From Nonomuraea rhodomycinica (lineage in GTDB: Bacteria; Actinomycetota; Actinomycetes; Streptosporangiales; Streptosporangiaceae), in assembly GCF_013363995.1 (NCBI RefSeq), contig NZ_JABWGO010000001.1:2055222-2119221 (forward strand): a stretch of 64,000 nt of DNA, read 5' to 3'. This document shows, piece by piece, positions 11,233 through 19,519 of the stretch; the first letter of the stretch is position 1; each line of letters starts with the position of its first letter. The notes beneath the pieces were generated by a model. It did not search any database. It was not told the origin of the DNA and saw only the letters and a list, made by a program, of their open reading frames with translations. The position numbers were made by a program, and so were the translations under genes.

Positions 11233-11352
11233 AGCCCTTGGTGCCGGCGCGCGTCCATCGTGGGAGGGCGCTGTGAGGTCGTTGGTCCCGGCGCGCGTCC
11301 ATCCTGGGAGGCCGCTGTGAGGTCACTGGTCCCGGCGCGCGTCCACCTCGGT
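11229..11352 (+). repeat. Three tandem 44-bp copies of a start-codon cassette
   Basis: Units begin at 11229, 11273 and 11317, the third being partial. Each starts GTGA(A/G)G and encodes V-(K/R)-(P/S)-LVPARVH; copies 1 and 2 end with GGGAGG-N5-GTGA, i.e. an RBS and the next start. Copies 1 and 2 are therefore complete 15-codon mini-ORFs (VKPLVPARVHRGRAL and VRSLVPARVHPGRPL) chained by 4-bp GTGA overlaps. Copy 3 is the true start of the downstream permease. Confidence 0.9.
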
Positions 11353-13935
11353 CCGGTGGTGCTGCTCGGCGTCCTCACGCTGAGCGCGTGCCTGCTCGTC
11401 GGCGGGCTGCCGCGCGCCCTGCAGGCGTCCTTCGACGACGCCCTCCACGCGGCGCTGCGCGGCGCGCCGGCGCTCCAGACCGACCTGCTGGCGCAGGTGG
11501 AGCCGCCCGCCGCGGAGAACAGCCTGCGCGACCCCGCCCAGTTCGCCGCCGCCGACGCGCGGCTGCGCGCCCTGCTGCCCCCGGCGCTGCGGCCGCTCGT
11601 GCTGCCCGCCGGCCAGGGCACCAGCCACATGAGCGCCGTGACGTACGACACGCCGGTCCACGGCTCCAGCGGCAAGCGCTACCTCAACGTCGGCTGGCTG
11701 TCCGACGCCGACCGGCGGGTGCGCTGGACCGAGGGCCGCCCGCCCGGCGCCCCGGGCTCCATGACGTACGAGCGGGAGACCATCCCCGTGTTCGAGGTCG
11801 GCGTCTCCGAGGACGCCCGCGCCAAGATGGGACTGAAGGTCGGCACCACGCACATCCTCGGCGAGAGCGACTACGCGGCCGTCAAGGTCGTCGGCGTGTT
11901 CGCCGCCGTGGACCCGGCCGACCGTTACTGGAGCCTCCACAGCGACGTCCCCCGGGTGATCGAGACGCTGCCGCCCGGCGGCCTGGACTTGGAGCGCCGC
12001 GCGACCGCCCTCGTCTCGGCCGCGAGCCTGACCCGGCTCGACGGCGACGACCGCAACCTCGTCTACACCTGGACGCTCGGGCTGGACCCGGGCGCGCCCA
12101 CCTCGCTCGGCGTCGCCGACGTCGAGGCGGCCATCACCGACTACGAGCGGGCCGTGACGGTCGAGCCGGGCACCGCCGCCGGCCGCTACCAGCTCAACAC
12201 CCGGCTGCCCGAGCTGCTCGGCAAGTTCCTCACCGCGCAGAACACGGCGCGGACCGTGACGATCCTGGTCCTCGGCGGGCTGCTGGCCGTGGCCGCCGGC
12301 GTGATCGTGCTGGCCGTACGGCTGCTGTCCGAACGCGCGGACACCGCCCTGGCGCTCGCCCGGGCGCGCGGCGCGTCGCTGCCGCGCCTCGCGGCGGCCG
12401 GGGCCGGACCGGTGGCGCTCGCCGCCGTGCCGGCCGCCGTCGCCGGGTACGCCCTGTCCTGGCTGGTGCCCGGACCGCCCACGCTCGTCGTCCACGCCGG
12501 GCCGGCGCTGGTGCTCGCCGTGGCGCTCGGCTACGCCGCCGGGCGGCCGGTCGTCGCCCACCGCACGCCGTTGCGCGAGCGCCGCGACGACGTGGCCGCC
12601 GCCCGGCCGCCGCTGCGCCGGACCACGCTGGAGGCGCTGGTCGTGTTGCTCGCGCTGGCCGGGGCGTACCTGCTGCGCTCGCGCAGCCTCGCGGGCGAGG
12701 CCGGCGACGACCCGTTCCTGCTGGTCGTGCCGGTTGCGCTGACCGTGGCCGCCGCGCTGGTCACGATCCGCTGCTACCCCTACCCCCTCCGCCTCCTCGT
12801 ACGGCTGGCCTCGCGCGGCCGGGCGGCCGTGCCGTTCCTCGGCCTGACCCGGGCGGCGCGGGCCCGGCCGGCCAGCGTGCTGCCGGTGCTCATCCTGCTG
12901 CCGGCGCTGGCCGTGTCGGTGTTCGCCTCGGTGATCTCCAGTGGCGTGGGGACGGCGCAGCGGCAGGCCGCCTGGCAGGCCGTCGGCGCGCCGATCAAGG
13001 TGACGTCCCGCGTGGAGCTGCCCGCCGACGTGGTGGAACGGGTCAGGGCCGTGCCCGGTGTGGAGCTGGTGGTGCCCGCGCAGACCGGGCAGGTGCAGCT
13101 CGGCTACACCGGCGAGCGGGCCGAGGCCATCGCGGTGGACGTGGCCGCCTGGCGGCGGGTGCTGGCGGACTCGCCGGTCGGCCTGCCCGCGTTGCCCGCG
13201 TCCGCCTCCGGGCTGCCCGCGCTGGTCTCGCCGGAGCTGCACGGGCGCGGCACGATGGACATCGGCTGGCACGCCCGGGCGAAGATCACCGAGGCCGGCG
13301 TGGTCACGGCCGTGCCCGGGTTCTTCACCCGCGGCAAGTTCCTCGTGACGCCGCTGCGGGTCAACGCGCGGCCGTCCGTGAACACGCTGCTCGTCAAGGG
13401 CGACGCCGACCCGGCGGCGGTGGCCCGGGCCGTCCGGCAGCCGCTGGCGGTCGTGACCTCCCAGTCATCCGAGCTAGCCGCGATCCGCGACGCCCCGCTC
13501 ACCGGCACCGTGCGGGCCGTCCTCGCGATCACCACCGTGGCGCTGGCCGCGTACGCGCTGGTCGCCGTCGTCGTCATGCTGGTGATGGGGGCGGCGGACC
13601 GGACGCGGGCGCTGGCCTTCCTGCGCCCGCTCGGGCTGTCGGAGCGGCAGGCGCGCGGGCTGACCACGCTGGAGATCCTGCCTCTGGTGCTCGTCACCGC
13701 CCTGGTCGGCCTGGGGCTGGGGCTCGCCCTCCCGGCGGCGCTCGGGCCCGGCATCGACCTGTCGTCGTACGCGGGCGGGGTGGCCGTGCAGGGGTACGCC
13801 CCGGACCTGGCCGTGCCGGTGCTGCTGGCGGCGGGGCTCGCGGTGGCCGCCGGGCTCGGCGCGTACGTCCACACAGCGGCCGGGCGCGGACGCGGCACCG
13901 GGGCGACGCTCCTGCGGACGGGCGAGCTCACATGA
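11317..13935 (+). CDS. Second FtsX-type ABC transporter permease
   Basis: 872 residues with N-terminal TM helix, a 270-residue extracytoplasmic domain, a central TM block, a second external domain and C-terminal FtsX helices (ADRTRALAFLRPLGLSERQARGLTTLEI). Paralogous in plan to the preceding permease; the two probably form the heterodimeric membrane part of one transporter. The start chosen is the GTG of the third cassette copy, preceded by GGGAGG; reading through from upstream GTGs would only be possible in other frames. Its TGA overlaps an ATG that opens a 36-codon ORF. Confidence 0.88.
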   Translation: MRSLVPARVHLGPVVLLGVLTLSACLLVGGLPRALQASFDDALHAALRGAPALQTDLLAQVEPPAAENSLRDPAQFAAADARLRALLPPALRPLVLPAGQGTSHMSAVTYDTPVHGSSGKRYLNVGWLSDADRRVRWTEGRPPGAPGSMTYERETIPVFEVGVSEDARAKMGLKVGTTHILGESDYAAVKVVGVFAAVDPADRYWSLHSDVPRVIETLPPGGLDLERRATALVSAASLTRLDGDDRNLVYTWTLGLDPGAPTSLGVADVEAAITDYERAVTVEPGTAAGRYQLNTRLPELLGKFLTAQNTARTVTILVLGGLLAVAAGVIVLAVRLLSERADTALALARARGASLPRLAAAGAGPVALAAVPAAVAGYALSWLVPGPPTLVVHAGPALVLAVALGYAAGRPVVAHRTPLRERRDDVAAARPPLRRTTLEALVVLLALAGAYLLRSRSLAGEAGDDPFLLVVPVALTVAAALVTIRCYPYPLRLLVRLASRGRAAVPFLGLTRAARARPASVLPVLILLPALAVSVFASVISSGVGTAQRQAAWQAVGAPIKVTSRVELPADVVERVRAVPGVELVVPAQTGQVQLGYTGERAEAIAVDVAAWRRVLADSPVGLPALPASASGLPALVSPELHGRGTMDIGWHARAKITEAGVVTAVPGFFTRGKFLVTPLRVNARPSVNTLLVKGDADPAAVARAVRQPLAVVTSQSSELAAIRDAPLTGTVRAVLAITTVALAAYALVAVVVMLVMGAADRTRALAFLRPLGLSERQARGLTTLEILPLVLVTALVGLGLGLALPAALGPGIDLSSYAGGVAVQGYAPDLAVPVLLAAGLAVAAGLGAYVHTAAGRGRGTGATLLRTGELT

Positions 13936-14042
13936 CCGGCCACGCCCGCCTCCCCACGCAAGCTCTCATGTCCCGCCCCCGCACCGTCGCGAGCAGGCTC
14001 CTCATGACCGATCCCCACCCCCATCACGTCGCGAGCAGGTGA
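13932..14042 (+). CDS. 36-residue ORF bridging permease and ATPase genes
   Basis: Starts with an ATGA overlap on the permease stop and ends 7 bp before the next ATG. The peptide is MTGHARLPTQAL followed by Ser/Arg/His/Pro-rich sequence. It contains two copies of CGTCGCGAGCAGG 42 bp apart, each preceded by CTCATG, so it looks like a degenerate tandem duplication. It may serve only to couple translation across the gap. No protein family recognised. Confidence 0.35.
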   Translation: MTGHARLPTQALMSRPRTVASRLLMTDPHPHHVASR

Positions 14043-14049
14043 TCCCGCC

Positions 14050-14962
14050 ATGAACCCCACCCTGTCCGAGCTGGAGGCCCAGGCCGGCGCGCCCCGGGCC
14101 GCCTTCGGCGGCGACGCCCACATCGTGTGCGACAACCTCGTGCGCATCTACAAGACCGAGGGCGTCGAGGTGGTCGCCCTCCAGGGCCTGGACCTGCTGA
14201 TCGACGAGGGCGAGCTGGTCGCCGTCGTCGGCGCGTCCGGCTCCGGCAAGTCGACCCTGCTCAACGTGCTGTCCGGCCTGGACGTGCCCACCGCCGGCGT
14301 GGCCAGGGTGGCGGGCATGGACCTGCTGTCGATGACGGCCAAGGACCGGCTGCGCTACCGGCGGGAGGTGGTCGGGTTCATCTGGCAGCAGACGGCGCGC
14401 AACCTGCTGCCGTACCTGACCGCGCGCGAGAACGCCGAGCTGCCGGTACGGCTGGCCGGCCGCCGCGGCAAGGGCCGGGCGATGGAGCTGCTGGACCTGC
14501 TCGGCGTCGCCGACCGGGCCGGGCGCAGACCCGGCGAGCTGTCCGGCGGCGAGCAGCAGCGGGTGGCCATCGCCGTCGCGCTGGCCAACTCCCCGCAGCT
14601 CATCCTGGCCGACGAGCCCACCGGCGAGCTGGACAGCGACACCTCCGAGGAGGTGTTCGACGCCCTGCGCAAGGCCAACAGGGAGCTGGGCGTGACCGTG
14701 GTCATCGTGACCCACGACCCGCTCGTGGCCGAGCAGGTGGACCGGACGATCGGCATCCGCGACGGCCGTACCAGCAGCGAGACGCTGCGCCGGGAGGGCG
14801 CGGAGGGGCAGGTCGTCGCCGAGGAGTACGCCGTGCTCGACCGGGTCGGGCGGCTGCAGCTCCCGCGCGACTTCATGAACGCCCTGAACATGGAGCGCCG
14901 GGTACGCCTGGAGCTCGAATCCGACCATATCGGCGTATGGCCGGCCAGAGAGGAGCCCTCGG

Positions 14963-14973
<11 letters not shown>
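14050..14973 (+). CDS. ABC transporter ATP-binding protein (MacB/LolD type)
   Basis: 307 residues: Walker A GASGSGKST, Q-loop in FIWQQ, signature LSGGEQQRVAIAVALANS, Walker B LILADEPTGELD, H-loop VTHD. The C-terminal 65 residues after the ATPase core are an extra tail ending in LESDHIGVWPAREEPSGEQ, not seen in the companion ATPase. The operon context (two FtsX permeases upstream, a second ATPase overlapping downstream) indicates a heteromeric exporter or envelope-remodelling machine. Confidence 0.93.
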
Positions 14974-15661
<688 letters not shown>

Positions 15662-16229
15662 CGATCGCCGCGAGGTTCGCCGCGGCCACCAGCGCCCCGG
15701 CCGCGAGCAGCAGCCCGGTCGCGCCGGCCAGCCCGGCCAGCGGCACCGCCACGGCCAGCCCGAGCGGCCGGGCCGCGAACGAGATGAGCTGGTCCAGGGA
15801 CCGTACCCGGCCGAGCGCAGCCTCCGGGATCTCCTGCGCCACGACGGTCTCCCACAGCGGGCTCAGCACGCCGAGGCCGCACATGGCCGCGAAGTAGGCG
15901 CCCGCGACGACCCAGGCGGGCGCCGGGACGGCCAGGGCCGCCAGTGGCAGGCCGTACAGGGCGGCGGCGACCTGCACCACGACGATCGGCCGGCGGATCG
16001 GCAGGCGCGGCGCCGCGAGCACACCCAGGACCAGGCCCGCCGTGCCGGCCTGCGCGACCAGCACCCACGCGGCCTCGCCGCCGAGGCTCGCGACGGCGGT
16101 CAGCGGGCCGAGGGTGAGGAAGAGGCCGGCGGTGAAGTGCCAGACGCCGTGGCCGAGCACGCTCCGCAGGAACCAGGGCCGCACCCTGACCTCCCGCCAC
16201 CCGTCGGCCAACTCCCGCCCGAACCGCTT

Positions 16230-16337
16230 CTCCGCGCTCCGGCCCTGGTTCGCGCTCCGGCGCTGCTCCGCGCTCCGGCGCTCCTCGCCGTTCGGGCGCT
16301 CCTCCACGTTCGGTGGCTGCTCCGCGTTCCTGCGCTT
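16230..16337. repeat. Six 18-bp units inside MFS loop
   Basis: Consecutive 18-bp units related to CTCCGCGCTCCGGCGCTG, diverging at the ends. They code, on the minus strand, for a Glu/Arg/Ser/Ala hexapeptide repeat in the loop between the two halves of the transporter, so length changes here would be tolerated. Confidence 0.8.
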
Positions 16338-16919
16338 CTCGGGCGTGGCGTCCCCGGAGGTGCGGATGCCGCCCAGAGTGAGAGCGGAGCCGGCGAACAG
16401 CAGGCCCGTCAGCGCGGCGGCCCAGCCGGGGCCCACGGCCAGCGCCATGCCACCGGCCACCGCGGGGGCGGCCACGCCCGACACGCTCGTCACGACGCCG
16501 ATGCGCGCGTTCACGCGCAGCCGGTCGGGCCCCGGCACCACGGCCGCCACCAGGCGCGGCACGGCCGGCATGCCGAACGCGATGGCCACGCCGGACACCG
16601 CCGACAGCACGGCGAGCACGGGCAGGCGCCCGGACCCGGCGATCAGCTCGGCGCCGATCCCGACCTGGGCCAGGCAGCGTACGAGATCGGCCAGCAGGAT
16701 GACCCGCTCGGGACGCAGCCGGTCGGCCAGCACCCCGCCGACGGGCAGGAACACGAGCAGTGGGACCAGCTCGCAGGCCAGCACCGCCCCGAGCGCGCCG
16801 GACTCGGATCCGTGGGTGCGCAGGACGGCAAGGGTGAGGGTCGTGGGGATGAGCGCGGTGGCCAGGGCGGACAGCCCGCGCCCGACGAGCAGGCGACGTG
16901 TCATGGGCCGCGAGCATAT

Positions 16920-17020
16920 TTCGCCAGCGAATGTTTCGTCAACGAACATTACGGCGGCGTAAGGTGTCGTCACCCTTACGACGCTTCGGATCTTTCGCCG
17001 CCGAACGCTTCGCCACCGAA
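16920..17020. promoter_or_regulatory. Four TTCG-N4-CGAA operator-like repeats between MFS and marR
   Basis: Copies at 16920-16931, 16935-16946, 16994-17005 and 17009-17020. The members of each pair start exactly 15 bp apart, one pair near each gene. A further palindrome TTACGGCGGCGTAA lies at 16949-16962. The arrangement suits cooperative binding by a dimeric MarR protein controlling both divergent genes. Repeats are seen; binding is inferred. Confidence 0.65.
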
Positions 17021-17053
17021 CTTTCCCGCCTCGGCCGACGTATGATCGGGCGC

Positions 17054-17539
17054 GTGGAGGACTCGGTCGATCGACACCTGGTGCGCTGGCGCGGCAAGGC
17101 TCCCTACGACGAGCGGGTCGAGGGCGTGGTCACGCGGATGCAGTTCCTGGTCAAGCACCTCAAGCAGTTCAAGGAGGCGGCGCTGGCTCAGGTGGGGATG
17201 CAGGACTTCGAGTTCGAGACGCTGCACCGGCTGGTGGCGGCCGGCGGGTCGGCCACGCCGTCGAAGCTCGCGGCCGAGATGCTGCTGTCACCGGCGGGCA
17301 TGACCGGCCGCCTCGACACGCTGGAGCGTTCGGGCCTGGTGCGTCGCGTCCGCGGGGCGGACGACCGCCGCCGGGTGGACGTGGAGCTGACCCCCAAGGG
17401 ACGCGAGCTGTGGACGGAGGCGATGGCCATCCGGGGACGGGTGGAGTCGGAGCTGGTGTCGGTGCTGGACGCGGGCGAGCAGCAGACCTTGGACGCCCTG
17501 CTCAAACGCCTCCTGGTACAGGCGGAGTCCCACCGCTGA
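17054..17539 (+). CDS. MarR-family transcriptional regulator
   Basis: 161 residues. Winged helix-turn-helix: SATPSKLAAEMLLSPAGMTGRLDTLERSGLVRRVRGADDRRRVDVELTPKG is the recognition region and wing with the invariant DxR (shown here as family motif: ADDRRR). The GTG start is 7 nt behind TATGAT (17041-17046), a good -10, so leaderless expression is likely; an ATG inside that hexamer (17042) would add four residues. Likely governs itself and the divergent MFS transporter. Confidence 0.88.
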   Translation: MEDSVDRHLVRWRGKAPYDERVEGVVTRMQFLVKHLKQFKEAALAQVGMQDFEFETLHRLVAAGGSATPSKLAAEMLLSPAGMTGRLDTLERSGLVRRVRGADDRRRVDVELTPKGRELWTEAMAIRGRVESELVSVLDAGEQQTLDALLKRLLVQAESHR

Positions 17540-17976
17540 CCTGCAGAGCGTGCGAGCACCAAGTCCCCAGCCGCGCTTCGGCCTGATGCGTCAACCGGGT
17601 CGTGGATCGACGACGGAAGAGGTCTCCGGTAGCCGGTTGGTCGCCCACGAACACCCCTGCCTGTCGGAGACCTCCTGGGCACCTCATCGGTCGAGGCGAT
17701 GCGCCCCGACCGATGCACGGCGGGCGGCGCCGGAACCACCGCTGCCGATACCGCGGCGGCCGGGGCGGCCTCCGTTGTCCGGCGAGCGGCGCTCGATCGA
17801 TGGAACCCGCCGGCGAGCGGCGGGCGATCGCGGGATCCGCCGGCGAGTGCGGGTCTGCGCACCCTGACGCGAGCACGCGAGCCCGCGAGCCCGCGAGCCC
17901 GCGCGCACCCGAGCACCCGAGCACCCGAGCACCCGAGCACCCGAGGGTACTGGCAGAACACACTTCGATGGAGGCC
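17540..17976. other. 437-bp intergenic tract with hairpins and 8-bp minisatellite
   Basis: No convincing gene. It holds two strong inverted repeats: GAGGTCTCCG (17619-17628) with CGGAGACCTC (17665-17674), and CATCGGTCG (17685-17693) with CGACCGATG (17707-17715), the latter enclosing a further GGCG/CGCC stem. At 17869-17945 is a run of about nine 8-bp units, GCGAGCCC drifting into CACCCGAG. The hairpins lack T-tracts. Could be a structured RNA or merely a decayed region. Confidence 0.5.
17869..17945. repeat. 8-bp minisatellite downstream of holA
   Basis: GCGAGCAC once, GCGAGCCC three times, a short GCGC transition, then CACCCGAG five times without interruption. It ends 31 bp after the holA stop codon (minus strand). 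Confidence 0.85.
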
Positions 17977-18960
17977 CTAGCGGCCCGTGCGGCTGGCCAC
18001 GATGATCTGGACCGCATGTTCCAGCGCGTACGCCGGGTCGGCGCCGCCACCCTTCACCTGCTCGTCGGCGTCGGCCACGGCCTGGATGGCCCGCGACAAC
18101 CCCTGCGGCCCCCAGCCGTTGAGCTGCCGTTTGACGCGATCGATCTTCCAGGGAGGCATGCCCAGATGGCTCGCCAGCTGACCACCCCGCAGGTTGCGCG
18201 GAGCCCCGGCGACCTTGGCGATCGACCTCAGCCCGCCCGCCAGCGCGCTGACCAGCAGCACGGGGGCGACCCCGGTGCCGAGCGCCCAGCGCAACTGCTC
18301 CAGGGCCTCGGCCAGCCGCCCTTCCACCGCGGCGTCCGCCACGTTGAACCCCGTGACCTCCGCCCGGCCCTTGTGGTAGCGGGCCACAGCGGCGACGCCG
18401 ACCGTCTTCTCCTCGGTGTCGAAGATGAGCTGGCTGCACGCGGCGGCCAGCTCACGCAGGTCGTTGCCCACGGCGTCGAGCAGCGCCTGGGCGGCGTCGG
18501 AGGCGATCGAGCGGCCCGCCCGCTTGAACTCGCTCTTGATGAAGTCGAGCCGCTCCCCCGCCTTGGTCGGCTTGGCCACGGTGACGACGTGCGCCTTGGC
18601 CTTCTTGAGCCCGTCGACCAGCGCCTTGCCCTTCGCGCCGCCCGGATGCGCCAGCACGAGCACGGTGTCACCCGACGGGTGGGCGGCGTAGGCGACGACC
18701 TCGGCGGCGACCTCCTTGACCAGGTCCTGCGCGGACCGGATCACCACCACCGACCGGTCGCCGAACAGCGACGGCGAGGTGAGCTGGACCAGTTCCCCGG
18801 TCCCCACCTTGGACCCCACGAGGTCATGCACCTCGGCTCCCGGGTCGGCGGCCCGCGCCGCCGCCACGACGGCGCCGACGGCCCGCTCGGCCAGCAACTC
18901 CTCGTCGCCGACGACCAGGGTCACCAGTGCTGGATCGCTTCCCGCCATGTCGAGCAGCAT
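17977..18960 (-). CDS. holA: DNA polymerase III subunit delta
   Basis: 327 residues. Delta opens the sliding clamp as part of the clamp loader. Recognisable features are VVGDEELLAERAV near the N-terminus, SPSLFGDRSVVVIRSAQDL, the degenerate AAA+ lid GNDLRELAAACSQL, and the C-terminal LGMPPWKIDRVKRQLNGW, all characteristic of actinobacterial HolA. The start MLLDMAGSDPAL is chosen because GGAG stands 6 nt before it; the internal Met four residues on has no RBS. Sits in the usual comEC-holA order. Confidence 0.95.
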   Translation of the reverse strand: MLLDMAGSDPALVTLVVGDEELLAERAVGAVVAAARAADPGAEVHDLVGSKVGTGELVQLTSPSLFGDRSVVVIRSAQDLVKEVAAEVVAYAAHPSGDTVLVLAHPGGAKGKALVDGLKKAKAHVVTVAKPTKAGERLDFIKSEFKRAGRSIASDAAQALLDAVGNDLRELAAACSQLIFDTEEKTVGVAAVARYHKGRAEVTGFNVADAAVEGRLAEALEQLRWALGTGVAPVLLVSALAGGLRSIAKVAGAPRNLRGGQLASHLGMPPWKIDRVKRQLNGWGPQGLSRAIQAVADADEQVKGGGADPAYALEHAVQIIVASRTGR

Positions 18961-19519
18961 CCCACGCTCCACCGACAACCGGGTACTCGGCGACGCCGTC
19001 CACCGCATCGCCGCTGTCACCGCGCCAGGACGGGCACGGGCCGCGCCCCTCCTGCGGACGAGCCCCGTTCACAGGCCGGCGCGCACGACACCCAAGCCGG
19101 GCACGGGCTGGGACACCGAGCGCCTCACCCCGAGCCCGAGACACCACCAGCGAGAACTACGTCCCCCACACCCCCCGCCCTTGGCGAAGACGCGAGTGCG
19201 CGGGAGTACTGCAAGAAGCGTGCGCACCGCTGCCGATCCTCCGACCCCCGTGAACTCCTGGCCAGTCTCCGAACCCACCAGCGCATGACGGGCAGCCGGG
19301 AAGGGGCACCGGCGGCGAAGGACCCCCGGACCCCCGGGCCCCCGGGCCCCCGGGCGCAAGCGTGAGTCCACCGGGACCCGGACCACACCTGACGGGCAAG
19401 AACTCCAAACCACCTGCTGACCCGCAAAGCGCAAACCAGCGCCCGACAGGCAGGGGCTCAAAATCACGACCCGACAGGCAAAGAGGCCGAGACCACCACC
19501 CGACCGAACTGCTCCGGCA
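18961..19519. other. 559-bp intergenic tract between holA and comEC
   Basis: No gene I can support. It contains four CCCCCGGG/CCCCCGGA-like 8-bp units (about 19323-19358) and loose direct repeats around CCGACAGGCA (19443-19484). Open frames on both strands are long only because of base composition. Confidence 0.5.

Noticed and set aside
17619-17715. Rho-independent terminator of marR
   Set aside because: Stems are strong but loops are long and no T-tract follows; left as unexplained structure.
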